Assembly (NCBI GenBank): GCA_902776455.1
Contig: CACYQI010000011.1
Coordinates: 28,866-92,865 of the forward strand
Length of the DNA stretch: 64,000 bases
Origin: an uncultured Bacteroidales bacterium
Lineage (GTDB): Bacteria; Bacteroidota; Bacteroidia; Bacteroidales; Bacteroidaceae
Direction of reading: 5' to 3'
Shown here: one piece after another, positions 41,375 to 50,301 of the stretch
How the letters are laid out: every line of letters begins with the position of its first letter
Numbering within the stretch: the first letter of the stretch is position 1
Translations under genes and position numbers: made by a program
Notes under the pieces: model-generated
What the model was told of the DNA's origin: nothing
Database searches by the model: none
What the model saw: only the letters and a program-made list of their open reading frames with translations

Positions 41375-42187
41375 ATGAAAAGATTGTTTTTTGCTTGTTT
41401 GCTGGCCTTGACGGGCATAGGAAAGTCCTCGGCCCAGCTGGCTCCCGAAGACTTCAAGTTCTTCAATCACTTGAGCGCCGGCATCTCCCTGGGCCTCGAC
41501 GGCATAGGTGTTGATGTGGCCGCCCCCATGACGTACAACTTCGCCGTGCGTGCCGGCTACACATTCATGCCGAGACTCAAGTACTCCACCTCAATCAACC
41601 TCGATGGCAGCGACGTCTTCGTCACGTCGAAGGCCGACATCAAGGGCAAGCTCAGAATGGGCGACTTCCACCTGCTCTTCGACTATTATCCCTTCAAGAA
41701 GAGTTCGTTCCACCTGACAGCCGGTGCCTACATCAGCGACCGCACCCTGCTCTCTGTATATAACACGGAGCCTTTCGTCAAGCAAGCCTACTGGGGCAAC
41801 TCCGGCATCGAACTGGGCACTACGGACAATCTCTACAGGCAATACTCCATCGTGAGCGACGAGAACGGCAACATCCAGCTCGACATGAAGGTGAACGCCT
41901 TCAAGCCCTATGTGGGCATCGGCTTCGGACGGGCCGTCACCAAGCACCGCGTCGGCGTGCAGTTCGACTTGGGCGTGCAGTTCTGGGGCAGGCCGGGTAT
42001 CTTCGCCGACGTCAAGTACTTCGACTACGACAAGGGCGACTTCGTGATACGTAACGAGCGCCTCGAACGCGGACGCATCACGACAAGCAACTCCGACTAT
42101 CAGGACCTCGACGAAGCCATACGCATCATGGAGAAAGTATGCGTCTGTCCGGTGCTGAAAATCCGCGTCAACGGACGCATCTTCTGA
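41375..42187 (+). CDS. Outer-membrane-barrel-like secreted protein
   Basis: 270 residues with a signal peptide (MKRLFFACLLALTGIGKSSAQ). Alternating strands with aromatic edges (FNHLSAGISLGLDGIGVDVAAPMTYNFAVRAGYTFMP, FHLLFDYYPFKKSSFHLTAGAYI, YVGIGFGRAVTKHRVGVQFDLGVQFWG) suggest an eight-strand barrel. The C-terminus carries LDEAIRIMEKVCVCPVLKIRVNGRIF, ending in Phe as barrels do. It is followed 58 bp later by a lipoprotein gene, likely the same transcript. The function is unknown. Confidence 0.8.
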   Translation: MKRLFFACLLALTGIGKSSAQLAPEDFKFFNHLSAGISLGLDGIGVDVAAPMTYNFAVRAGYTFMPRLKYSTSINLDGSDVFVTSKADIKGKLRMGDFHLLFDYYPFKKSSFHLTAGAYISDRTLLSVYNTEPFVKQAYWGNSGIELGTTDNLYRQYSIVSDENGNIQLDMKVNAFKPYVGIGFGRAVTKHRVGVQFDLGVQFWGRPGIFADVKYFDYDKGDFVIRNERLERGRITTSNSDYQDLDEAIRIMEKVCVCPVLKIRVNGRIF

Positions 42188-42245
42188 GCGCAGCTCACCA
42201 CTTAACTCCACATTTCCATAACCCCTACAACATAAATAATATAGT

Positions 42246-43172
42246 ATGAAAAAGTATTTCTTCCCCCTTGCCATAGTGGCATGCACAGCCTTACTGAACA
42301 CGTCGTGCAGCTCCAGCAGCACCGAGCCGCCCGTTCCCCAAGAGTATGAAGGCGACCTGCCCAAGCCGACCTACAGCGAACAGGCTGTGAGCTTCGAGAT
42401 AGCCTCAGACAACGTGAAGGACAAGTCGGGCAAAGCAAGCCTGAAAGCCATCAACTTCACCGAGAGCGGCAAAGCCATCTTCGAGGTCAAGACCACAGCG
42501 GGCACGAAGTTCGTCACCTACGGGGCGACCATCGACGGCGACATCTACATCGTCACCGACACTAATGGCAGAGAAATCGGACGCCTTCGGAAGCTGACCA
42601 GCCGCGCTGCGGACGACGTGACCATCGAGGGCACCATCACCGTCACCATCAACGGCGTGGAGTACACCTTCACTATCAGCACAAAAGCCACCTCAACGTC
42701 TGTTCCCCCCACTGCCGTGAGCCGGAACACCAACAACCTGGCCCGCACGTGGCAGGTGGCCAGCATGAACGTCGTACTCAGCGGCGATATCGACCTGAGC
42801 AAGCTTGTCGTAGGCGGCAACCTGAAGGAGTTTGCCGACGCCGCACAGGAAGCCGGAGCAAACCTCAACGCTGAGGAGATGAAGGCGCTCAGCAAGGTGG
42901 TCAACAGCATGACGTTCAACAAGAACGGACTCCTCTCTATCGAATACAGCGACGCCAGTTCGGACGGATGCAACTGGCTGTGGGCTTCGGGCGAGAAGCA
43001 GGAATACATCCGCCTGCTGCAACGCAACGGGGCCGAGTTTGGCAACAAGTTCCTCTCCGACAGAAGCGTCGTCAAGGTTGACTTCACCCCCACAAGTGTT
43101 GCTCTGACAATGAAGACCGACATCCGAGGAAGCAAGAACTACTCGGCCACGCTGACCGTAGTGTTGAAGTAA
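42246..43172 (+). CDS. Lipoprotein with DUF4925-like features
   Basis: 308 residues with a type II signal peptide and lipobox (LLNTSC, Cys21). The mature protein has a beta-rich repeat pattern (KAIFEVKTTAGTKFVTYGATIDGDIYIVTDTNGREIG, TIEGTITVTINGVEYTFTIST) and a C-terminal lipocalin-like half (MTFNKNGLLSIEYSDASSDGCNWLWASGEKQEYIRL). Its closest match in my memory is the DUF4925/lipocalin-like group of Bacteroidales; that is tentative. It probably forms an operon with the barrel protein upstream. Confidence 0.8.
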   Translation: MKKYFFPLAIVACTALLNTSCSSSSTEPPVPQEYEGDLPKPTYSEQAVSFEIASDNVKDKSGKASLKAINFTESGKAIFEVKTTAGTKFVTYGATIDGDIYIVTDTNGREIGRLRKLTSRAADDVTIEGTITVTINGVEYTFTISTKATSTSVPPTAVSRNTNNLARTWQVASMNVVLSGDIDLSKLVVGGNLKEFADAAQEAGANLNAEEMKALSKVVNSMTFNKNGLLSIEYSDASSDGCNWLWASGEKQEYIRLLQRNGAEFGNKFLSDRSVVKVDFTPTSVALTMKTDIRGSKNYSATLTVVLK

Positions 43173-43207
43173 GGGACAGCCTGCTCTGAGAGGCCTTTCC
43201 TTATCTC

Positions 43208-43382
43208 CTTTGTGTTCCTGGAATGAGTCCCCACCCCTAACCCCTCCCCTTCGAGGGGAGGGGAACCGCGGGCAAGCTTCACTACAAACCTCCAAACCAC
43301 TCCCCTTAAGGGGAGGACGGGAGGGATCTTTTCCCCCTCGAAGAGGAGGGGTTAGGGGGTGGGGACTCATACCAATGGAGCA
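43208..43382. repeat. Long C-rich hairpin
   Basis: The left arm is GAGTCCCCACCCCTAACCCC plus TCCCCTTCGAGGGG; the right arm is CCTCGAAGAGGAGGGG plus TTAGGGGGTGGGGACTC. The arms are close reverse complements and an inner CTCCCCTTAAGGGGAG stem lies between. It is the first of several elements in the gene-free 43173-44140. Confidence 0.85.
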
Positions 43383-43412
43383 AAAGGAGAAAGAGCCTGT
43401 CTGCGGCTGTTC

Positions 43413-43520
43413 GAGCGGATTTGCAATCCGCTCGCATTGAGTATAGGGATTTATAATCCCACTTTCTTTTTATCGCATTACAAATGCTGACACTCATTCC
43501 TGCCGGATTGCAAATCCGCC
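43413..43520. repeat. Hairpin GCGGATTTGCAATCCGC
   Basis: GAGCGGATTTGCAATCCGCTC is itself a palindrome. Its partner GCCGGATTGCAAATCCGCC lies 70 bp on, so the pair can also form a larger hairpin. Confidence 0.8.
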
Positions 43521-43580
43521 AGAACGGGAGCTAATCTTCCAAAACAGAATACATCGGCTTTGTCAAATCTTTTCGCATTC

Positions 43581-43693
43581 GGGCGCGTTCTGACGGCCTT
43601 TTTTCGTCTCTGTGGCACTAATGTCCACCGAGGGCAAAAGAAGGCCTTATTTTTAATCGCAGCTGATAATCAATGGCTTAGAGAGGGGCGTTT
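43581..43693 (-). repeat. Dispersed ~114-bp repeat, copy 2 (inverted)
   Basis: The reverse complement aligns over its length with 23517-23630 (shared AAACGCCCC, GCGATT, AAGGCC, TCTTTTGC, GTGCCACAG, CCGTCAGAACGCG). The similarity also seems to extend a little into a GATTTGACAAA-like segment at 43560. Confidence 0.65.
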
Positions 43694-43764
43694 CCTTCCG
43701 AAGTGTAAAGGAAGTACCATCGAAGCACTCCTCGCGGATAAATTCGGCATAGAAAACGGCGATT

Positions 43765-44090
43765 TTCTGCGTGGAGCATCGGCTTACGCTACAGGGAGCT
43801 TCAGCCTACACAACGTGGAGTATCGGCCTACACTCCACGGAGCATCGGACGAAGCACCCCACGACATCGTCTTCCGTACCATAAAGAAGAGGAAAATCAT
43901 GTCGCGGTTTTTCGGGAGAGGAGGGAAGGGGGAGGAAGTCAGACAGACACCACCCTCTACCCCTACCCTTGATGGGGAAAAGACCCCTTCCATCCTCCCC
44001 TTAAAGGGAAGGTGCTTGGAGGTTTGTAGTGAAGCTTGCACGCGGCTCCCCTCCCCTCGGAGGGAACCTCCGACTCTCCTGCCGACACAC
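43765..44090. repeat. CTCCACGGAG array followed by C-rich hairpins
   Basis: GTGGAGCATCGGCTTACGC, CTACAGGGAGCTTCAGCC, AACGTGGAGTATCGGCC and CTCCACGGAGCATCGG units (43770-43850) are followed by CACCCTCTACCCCTACCC, CCTCCCCTTAAAGGG and CCCCTCCCCTCGGAGGG segments (43945-44070). No gene is supported in this stretch; a 192-codon open frame across it is composed of repeats. Confidence 0.7.
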
Positions 44091-44140
44091 AAAGTCGCCA
44101 CTGCCATTAAACTTTCCGCCTGCGGGCTTGTCTTATAGAT

Positions 44141-47137
44141 GTGATGAGTCAGTATTACCGTTTTATAGTTTTGTTCCTACTTCTGCCACTGGTGCTTCCC
44201 GCACTTCCGCAGAGCGCTGCCGGCACTCAGCGGACAGCTTCGCGGGGAGCTACGGCAGGGGCATTGCTCAACATTCGCGGCACCGTCTTCGAAAACGAAA
44301 AGCTGCAGCCGATGGAGGGGGCTGCCGTGAAGCTCTACAACGAGCGCGACTCGATGATTACCGGCGCTACGACGAAGCAGAACGGACAGTTCCTGCTGCC
44401 CGGCATCCCGTCGGCTACCTACACCCTGCAAGTGTCGTTCATGGGCTTCAAGACGCAGAAGTTTAAGCTCACCCTGCCCCAGAAATCCGGCAACTTCAAG
44501 GTGGCCGACGTGATGATGCGCGAGGACGCCACCATCATGGCAGAGGCCGTGGTCGAAGGCAAACTGCCGGAGATGACGGTCATCGACGACACGGTGGCCT
44601 ACAACGCCGACGCCTTCAAGCTCCCCGAAGGGTCGATGGTGGAGGATCTCATCAAGAAGCTCCCCGGCATCGTGCAGGACGAGAACGGCAACTTCACGTT
44701 CAACGGCAAGAACATCAGTCAGATACTGGTCGATGGCAAGGAGTTTTTCGGGGGCAACCGCAACCTGGTGCTGCAGAACCTGCCTGCCGAAATCGTCGAT
44801 AAGGTGAAGGCCTACGACCGAAAGAGCGACATGGCTCGCATCACGGGCATCGACGACGGAAACGAAAGGACAGTGCTCGACCTCGCCATCAAAAAGGACA
44901 AGAAGAAGGGCTTCTTCGGCCGAGCCGACGGCGCCTACGGCACACACGACCGATACAGCGGCAACCTCAACGTCAACAGCTTCCGGGGAGACCAGAAGTT
45001 CAGCTTCGTGGGCAACGCCAACAACACGCAGGGAAACGGCCTGACCGACTTCCAACGCCTCGGCACGACGATGAACTGGGAGAACAAGAAGGTGGAGCTG
45101 AACGGCAGCGTCAACGGCACCTTCAGCCAGTCGAGCAGTGCCTCCGAGTCGAACTCGCAGAACTTCGAGTTGAAGAACTCGGCATACTCGGCCAGCAGGA
45201 ACTTCAGCAACAACCACAACGGCAACTTTGGATTCCAATATCGCGTAGAGTGGAAGCCCGACTCGACGTGGAACATCATGTTCCGGCCCGAGTTCAACTT
45301 CGGCAGAAGCAGCGGCTCGGGCGGCAGCGAGTCGGCCACTTGGAACGACGACCCCTTCCGCTTCTCCCCCACCCCGCTGGCCGACTACCGCAACCTGGCC
45401 AGAAGCATCGGCGTCAACCACCGCCTCGGCGACAACTGGAACCGCTCGAAGAACATCAGCGCCTCGGCCTCCCTGCAGGTCAACAAGCGCCTGAAGAAGC
45501 CCGGACGCAACATCACGCTCAGCCTCGGAGGCGGCTACGGCGACTCGAACAACGAGGGAAACAGCTACTCGCAGACCGACTACTACCTCCTCCAGGCACT
45601 CAGCGGCGGCGACTCCGTCTATCACAAAGTGCAGTACAACCGTGGCTCGAACTACAACTACAACTTCAACGCACGCCTCAGCTACAGCGAGCCGATTGCC
45701 TATCAGACTTATCTGCAGCTCGACTACAACTACCGTTACAACTTCCGCGACAACGACCGCGACGTCCGCTCTATCTTCGACCCTTGGAACGACGTGCTCG
45801 GCGTGAACGAAAACAACTACGACGATTTCTTCGACGCCCCTTATGTGGTGCAGGACAAGCAACAGTGCAGCTACACACGCAACATAGGGCAGAACCACGA
45901 CCTGCGCCTTCAGGTACGCTTCAACCGCACCAAGTTCCGCCTCACCATCGGCGGTAACGTGCAGCCGCAAATCAGCAAAGTGGATTACCAGAAAGGCCGC
46001 ATCGACACGCTGCTGCGTAGAACCGTGGTCAACGCCTCGCCCGTCGTCAACTTCCAGTACCGCTTCAGCCGTCAGGAGCAGCTCGAGTTCCGCTACAACG
46101 CCAATACCGGTTGGCCCAACATCACCGACATGATTCCCGACACGCTCTCCGACGCCAACCCGCTCAACATACGCATCGGCAACGCGGAACTCAAGCCGAG
46201 TTTCACGCAGAACATCCAGTTCGAGTACCGACGCACAGTCAACGAGTACCAACGCACCAACGCAGTCACACTTCAATTCCACACCACAAGGAACAGCACA
46301 ACGAACCGCACGGAATACAACGAAGTGACGGGCGGCCGCGTCTCGATGCCTGTCAACGTCAACGGCAACTGGAACGCCTCGGCCAACTACAACTTCAACA
46401 CGGCCATCGACAGCAAAAAGCACTGGCGCGTCGATATGAATACGTCGCTCAGCACCTCGAAGAACATCGGATTCCTCTATCGAAGCCAGGACAAGATGAC
46501 GGTGGAGAACATCACGCGCAGCGGCAACTTCGGCCAGCGGGCACGCTTCACTTTCCGCCAAGACTGGGAGAGCGGATGGCAAGTGGAAGCAAATGTCACC
46601 GGAAGATTCAACTACAACCTCAACCGCAGCAACAACGCCACGGCCTCGAACCTCGACCATCACGACTTCCGCTACGGCGGCAGCTTCGTCCTGACTTTTC
46701 CCTGGGGCATGACCATCAGCAGCGACATCGAGCAGCAGAGCCGTCGAGGGTACTCCGATGCCGCCATGAATACGAACCACCTCATCTGGAACGGCAGCAT
46801 CAGCCAGCGCTTCCTTCCCCGCAAACAGCTCACCGTCAGCCTTCGAGCCGTTGACATCCTCGACGAGCGCGACGACGTGAACCGCTCCGTCAGCGCCGTG
46901 AGCCGTACTGACACAAGGAGTGAGATGGTCCGCAGCTACGTGCTGCTCTCGGCCAACTGGCGTTTCGGTCGCTTCGGCGGACGCGGCCAAAGAGGTCGGG
47001 ATCAAGGCGCGAGGGGCGAGAGAGGCGACGGAGGCTCGCGTGGCGAAGGCGGTTCTCGCGGCGGCGGTAGCGGTGGCGGCTTCCGTGGAGGCAGTGGAGG
47101 CGGTGGCTTCCGTGGTGGCGGTGGCGGAGGTTTCTAA
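44141..47137 (+). CDS. TonB-dependent-type outer-membrane receptor with Gly-rich tail
   Basis: 998 residues. A signal peptide (~5-27) is followed by a CarboxypepD_reg-like domain (~42-130; IRGTVFENEKLQPMEGAAVKLYNERD, TYTLQVSFMGFKTQKFKL). The plug domain spans ~150-260 (LPEGSMVEDLIKKLPGIVQDENGNFTFNGKNISQILVDGKEFFGG, LPAEIVDKVKAYDRKSDMARITGIDDG). The barrel covers ~260-940 with many Asn/Tyr-rich strands. After the last strand (RSYVLLSANWRFGRFGG) comes a ~50-residue tail of G/R/S repeats ending GGGGGF. No SusD gene follows, so it may be a SusC-independent barrel. Confidence 0.9.
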   Translation: MMSQYYRFIVLFLLLPLVLPALPQSAAGTQRTASRGATAGALLNIRGTVFENEKLQPMEGAAVKLYNERDSMITGATTKQNGQFLLPGIPSATYTLQVSFMGFKTQKFKLTLPQKSGNFKVADVMMREDATIMAEAVVEGKLPEMTVIDDTVAYNADAFKLPEGSMVEDLIKKLPGIVQDENGNFTFNGKNISQILVDGKEFFGGNRNLVLQNLPAEIVDKVKAYDRKSDMARITGIDDGNERTVLDLAIKKDKKKGFFGRADGAYGTHDRYSGNLNVNSFRGDQKFSFVGNANNTQGNGLTDFQRLGTTMNWENKKVELNGSVNGTFSQSSSASESNSQNFELKNSAYSASRNFSNNHNGNFGFQYRVEWKPDSTWNIMFRPEFNFGRSSGSGGSESATWNDDPFRFSPTPLADYRNLARSIGVNHRLGDNWNRSKNISASASLQVNKRLKKPGRNITLSLGGGYGDSNNEGNSYSQTDYYLLQALSGGDSVYHKVQYNRGSNYNYNFNARLSYSEPIAYQTYLQLDYNYRYNFRDNDRDVRSIFDPWNDVLGVNENNYDDFFDAPYVVQDKQQCSYTRNIGQNHDLRLQVRFNRTKFRLTIGGNVQPQISKVDYQKGRIDTLLRRTVVNASPVVNFQYRFSRQEQLEFRYNANTGWPNITDMIPDTLSDANPLNIRIGNAELKPSFTQNIQFEYRRTVNEYQRTNAVTLQFHTTRNSTTNRTEYNEVTGGRVSMPVNVNGNWNASANYNFNTAIDSKKHWRVDMNTSLSTSKNIGFLYRSQDKMTVENITRSGNFGQRARFTFRQDWESGWQVEANVTGRFNYNLNRSNNATASNLDHHDFRYGGSFVLTFPWGMTISSDIEQQSRRGYSDAAMNTNHLIWNGSISQRFLPRKQLTVSLRAVDILDERDDVNRSVSAVSRTDTRSEMVRSYVLLSANWRFGRFGGRGQRGRDQGARGERGDGGSRGEGGSRGGGSGGGFRGGSGGGGFRGGGGGGF

Positions 47138-47204
47138 GGCGGCTTCGGTGGCGGCCGAGGCTTTTAGCGAAGTCCCCAGCAGCTTTTAGAGAAGTCCCCA
47201 GCAG

Positions 47205-47525
47205 CTTTTAGAGAGGTCCTCAGCGGCTTTTCCCCTCCCCTTTGAGGGGAGGGGTCAAGGGGTGGGGTAACAGCCTCCTTTCTTATCTTCTTCTGAGTTC
47301 TACGCTCCGTGGAGTGTAGGCCGATGCTCCGTGGAGTGTAGGCCGATGCTCCGTGGAGGAAAGCCCGATGCTCCGTGGAGGAAAGCCCGATGCTCCGTGG
47401 AGTGTGAAACTATGCCATAATAGGGGGCTTTCTTCTTCCCTCGAAGGGAAGGAAAAAGAAGCCTGCTACCCCACCCCTTGACCCCTCCCCTCAAAGGGGA
47501 GGGGAAAAGCCGCTGAGAGCTTCTT
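47205..47525. repeat. Nested repeat: C-rich inverted arms around a CTCCGTGGAG array
   Basis: Outer left GCGGCTTTTCCCCTCCCC + TTTGAGGGGAGGGGTCAAGG and outer right CTTGACCCCTCCCCTCAAAG + GGGGAGGGGAAAAGCCGC are near-exact reverse complements ~200 bp apart. Between them are five CTCCGTGGAG units with TGTAGGCCGATG or GAAAGCCCGATG linkers. It fills most of the gene-free 47138-47668, whose end carries a GAATTCCGAATTG word. Confidence 0.85.
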
Positions 47526-47668
47526 CCCTGCCGCCACAAGCCGCTGAGAACCTCTCTAAAGACCCGAAGAAACAAAAGACCACAGGCGGAGTAACCCCCG
47601 GATGTGGTCTTTTGCACCTTCGGCGCTTATTCAGCGGACTGCAATAATTATGAATTCCGAATTGTGCC

Positions 47669-49189
47669 TTATGAATTGATAAGGCACTTTCCGGTCATTT
47701 CCTTCGGCTGCTCGAGGCCCATGATGTGCAGGATGCTGGGAGCAACGTCGGCCAGGACGCCGTTCTCTACGGTGACGTCTTTGCGGTCGGTGATGTAGAT
47801 GAAGGGCACAGGGTTGAGCGAGTGGGCCGTGTTGGGCGTGCCGTCGGGGTTGATGGCATTGTCGGCGTTGCCGTGGTCGGCAATGATGATGGCCTCATAA
47901 CCCGTTGCTTTCGCTGCCTCGATGACTTCGCCGACGCACTTATCGACGGCCTTCACGGCAGCCTCGATGGCTTCATAGACGCCCGTGTGACCTACCATGT
48001 CGCCGTTGGCGAAGTTGACTACGATGAAGTCGTACTTGTCGAGCTTGATGGCCTCGACGAGCTTGTCCTTCACCTCGTAGGCGCTCATCTCGGGCTTGAG
48101 GTCGTAGGTAGCCACCTTCGGACTTGCCACGAGGATGCGCTCCTCGCCTTCGTAGGGGGCTTCGCGACCGCCGTTGAAGAAGAACGTGACGTGCGCATAC
48201 TTCTCTGTTTCAGCGGTATGGAGCTGCTTGAGGCCCTTGCTGCTGATGTATTCGCCGAGCGTGTTCTCCACGTTCTCCTTGGGGAAGAGGATGTGAACGC
48301 CGGTGAAGCTGGCGTCGTAGGGCGTCATGCAGTAGTACTGCAGGCCGGGGATGGTCTTCATGCCCTGCTCGGGCATGTCCTGCTGCGTGAGCACGATGGT
48401 GAGTTCCTTCGCGCGGTCGTTGCGGTAGTTGAAGAAGATGATGACGTCGCCCTCCTTGATGGTGCCATCGACTAGGCTGTTGTTGATGGGCTTGATGAAC
48501 TCGTCGGTGACGCCTTCGTCATAGCTTTCCTGCATGGCCTCGATGAGGTCCTTTGCCTGTTTGCCCTCACCGCTGACGAGCAGGTCGTAGGCCACCTTCA
48601 CGCGTTCCCAGCGCTTGTCGCGGTCCATGGCGTAGAAGCGGCCGATGATGCTGGCAATCACGGCGTTGCCTGCCTCGTTGCACTTGTCGATGAGCTGCTG
48701 GATGAAGCCGATGCCGCTCTTCGGGTCGGTGTCGCGGCCGTCCATGAAGCAATGTACGAAGGTCTGGTTGACGCCGTATTCCTTGCCGATTTCCACGAGC
48801 TTGAAGAGGTGGTCGAGGCTGGAGTGTACGCCGCCGTTGCTGGTCAGACCCATGAGGTGGACGTTCTTGCCCTGCTGCTTAGCGTACTCGTAAGCGCTGA
48901 CGATTTCGGGGTTTTTGAGGATGCTGCCGTCGGCACAAGCGCGGTTGATTTTCACGAGGTCCTGATAGACGATGCGACCGGCACCGATGTTGAGGTGACC
49001 GACCTCCGAGTTGCCCATCTGTCCGTCGGGCAGACCGACGTTCTCGCCGCTGGCCAGGAGCTGGCTGTGCGGGTAGGTCTGGTTGATTTTGTCGAGGTTG
49101 GGAGTAGGAGTGTTGAAGATGACGTCGCCCTTGCCGTGAGCACCGATGCCCCATCCGTCAAGGATCATCAAAAGAGCTTTCTTTGCCAT
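47669..49189 (-). CDS. gpmI: GpmI, cofactor-independent phosphoglycerate mutase
   Basis: 506 residues. Interconverts 3-PGA and 2-PGA in glycolysis, using two Mn ions. Metal ligands and nucleophile: Asp11 (MILDGWGIG), Ser61 ([17 protein letters not shown]), and the late [12 protein letters not shown] and [10 protein letters not shown] motifs. The phosphotransferase and phosphatase domains are complete. It stands alone between repeat tracts, with a -7 box TAACTTTG at 49302-49309. Confidence 0.97.
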   Translation of the reverse strand: MAKKALLMILDGWGIGAHGKGDVIFNTPTPNLDKINQTYPHSQLLASGENVGLPDGQMGNSEVGHLNIGAGRIVYQDLVKINRACADGSILKNPEIVSAYEYAKQQGKNVHLMGLTSNGGVHSSLDHLFKLVEIGKEYGVNQTFVHCFMDGRDTDPKSGIGFIQQLIDKCNEAGNAVIASIIGRFYAMDRDKRWERVKVAYDLLVSGEGKQAKDLIEAMQESYDEGVTDEFIKPINNSLVDGTIKEGDVIIFFNYRNDRAKELTIVLTQQDMPEQGMKTIPGLQYYCMTPYDASFTGVHILFPKENVENTLGEYISSKGLKQLHTAETEKYAHVTFFFNGGREAPYEGEERILVASPKVATYDLKPEMSAYEVKDKLVEAIKLDKYDFIVVNFANGDMVGHTGVYEAIEAAVKAVDKCVGEVIEAAKATGYEAIIIADHGNADNAINPDGTPNTAHSLNPVPFIYITDRKDVTVENGVLADVAPSILHIMGLEQPKEMTGKCLINS

Positions 49190-49214
49190 AATGTCATTTA
49201 CTATTTAATCATTT

Positions 49215-49285
49215 ACCATTTACCATTTAATAGTTCTCCCCATAGAGGGGGAGTCAGAGGGGGTCTTGTTCTCCCCATAGAGGGG
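49215..49285. repeat. C-rich repeat upstream of gpmI
   Basis: Two GTTCTCCCCATAGAGGGG units are joined by GAGTCAGAGGGGGTCTT, in the gpmI leader. Confidence 0.65.
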
Positions 49286-49301
49286 TTTTTCTTTGCGGGT
49301 G

Positions 49302-49309
49302 CAAAGTTA
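49302..49309 (-). promoter_or_regulatory. -7 box TAACTTTG for gpmI
   Basis: Minus-strand TAACTTTG, 113 bp before the gpmI ATG. The leader would include the C-rich repeat, which can fold. Confidence 0.5.
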
Positions 49310-49446
49310 CGACATTTAATTCACAATTCATACATTCACCAATCATAATTTTTCCTTCAGGCGAGGTTTATGAAGAAATTAGGCCTTTGCTGGAGGTAGG
49401 GGAAGCACTCTCCAAGCCCCCTCCCAGCCTCCCCCGAGGGGACTGT

Positions 49447-49527
49447 TCATGCATCCAGCTTCTTGGGTTGGTTCTTATACCACTTGTAGTCTTTTTTGTA
49501 TTGACCAGAAAGGAAGAGCGTTTTCAT
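49447..49527 (-). pseudogene. Truncated YafQ/RelE-type toxin
   Basis: Its ATG overlaps the antitoxin stop (ATGA, 49524-49527), the usual coupling in toxin-antitoxin operons. The 26 codons (MKTLFLSGQYKKDYKWYKNQPKKLDA) match only the N-terminus of YafQ-like endoribonucleases. The frame then stops at 49447-49449, next to a C-rich repeat (CCCCTCCCAGCCTCCCCCG). All catalytic His/Arg residues of the family lie downstream and are missing. Confidence 0.65.
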
Positions 49528-49784
49528 ACTTCGGCATCAAGGGCTTTGAACATTTCGTCAACATCATCGTATAAGTCCTTGGCAGGATATTCCTTTCTGT
49601 TCATAGCTTCCATAATGGCAGCCTTGGTCACTTCGTTAGGCTCGTCGTAAACAACATCAAGCAGTACGCTCTCTACATAGTTGTTGAGCGTACGGTTCTC
49701 GCGGGCTGCCTTGCGCTTCAGCCCCTCCAAGAGGTCTGTCCTAAGCCGGAAAGAAGTGGGCTTTCTTACGATTGTCGTTTCCAT
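49524..49784 (-). CDS. Ribbon-helix-helix antitoxin
   Basis: 86 residues from ATG 49784 (METTIVRKPTSFRLRTDLLEGLKRKA); the longer frame to 49817 adds non-family codons. The N-terminal Arc/MetJ-type fold binds DNA (TSFRLRTDLLEGLKRKAARENRTLNNYVESVLLDVV). The acidic C-terminal part (YPAKDLYDDVDEMFKALDAEV) would wrap the toxin. Its partner toxin is truncated, so it is now an orphan, possibly still autoregulating. Confidence 0.85.
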   Translation of the reverse strand: METTIVRKPTSFRLRTDLLEGLKRKAARENRTLNNYVESVLLDVVYDEPNEVTKAAIMEAMNRKEYPAKDLYDDVDEMFKALDAEV

Positions 49785-50042
49785 AAACAAATGCTTTTGT
49801 ATTGCATCTGCTTGCAAAAGTGATACATTCTGGCGAGACTACCAAAAATACTCAAACAAATTTATCGGTGTCCTGTAAAAACTCTGCCTGTTCTTTTAAA
49901 ACTGCGATTTTAACGTTCCTTTTCTTCACTTTAACGTGAAGGAGTAAACAATTTCAACAAGGACAAGAGGATGTTTATAAGCAAGAATCTCATAATAACA
50001 AAACTTTTTGCCGCGCACAAGCATTAAGTCAAAAGAAAATCG

Positions 50043-50050
50043 TACCTTTG
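50043..50050 (+). promoter_or_regulatory. -7 box TACCTTTG for the DUF3791-DUF3990 operon
   Basis: TACCTTTG lies 23 bp before the ATG of the first gene. A clear -33 is not seen. Confidence 0.5.
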
Positions 50051-50073
50051 CAAATGGAAAACAAGCTAAGGCT

Positions 50074-50301
50074 ATGTCGAAAGAACAGACAAACATTATA
50101 GAATATCTGGTGTGCGTTATCGGCGCGTTTGCTCGGCAGTTTTCGCTGACTAATGCCAAGGCATACCAGTACCTGCGCCAGTATAAGGGACTGGACTTCC
50201 TGACCAAGCACTACGGCGTGGAGCATACGCAAAGCATTGAGGATGCTGTGGAGGACATCGCCATTATCTGTAACCGCCACGGAGGGGCGCTGGTTTTATG
50301 A
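50074..50301 (+). CDS. DUF3791 protein, first gene of an ART-toxin-like operon
   Basis: 75 residues from ATG 50074 (MSKEQTNIIEYLVCVIGAFARQFSLTNAKAYQYLRQYKGLDFL). It is a small helical protein of the DUF3791 family, which accompanies DUF3990 genes. Its stop overlaps the next start (ATGA at 50298-50301), so translation is coupled. By position it is a probable antitoxin or accessory partner of the DUF3990 protein. Confidence 0.8.
   Translation: MSKEQTNIIEYLVCVIGAFARQFSLTNAKAYQYLRQYKGLDFLTKHYGVEHTQSIEDAVEDIAIICNRHGGALVL

Noticed and set aside
43560-44138. A 192-codon open frame between the lipoprotein and receptor genes.
   Set aside because: It runs through the dispersed 114-bp repeat, the CTCCACGGAG array and C-rich hairpins; no domain is visible.
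44177-47005. A 942-codon open frame on the minus strand opposite the barrel receptor gene.
   Set aside because: It mirrors the receptor in GC-rich codons, has Val/Ala/Glu-biased composition without any domain, and the plus-strand protein has clear family motifs.
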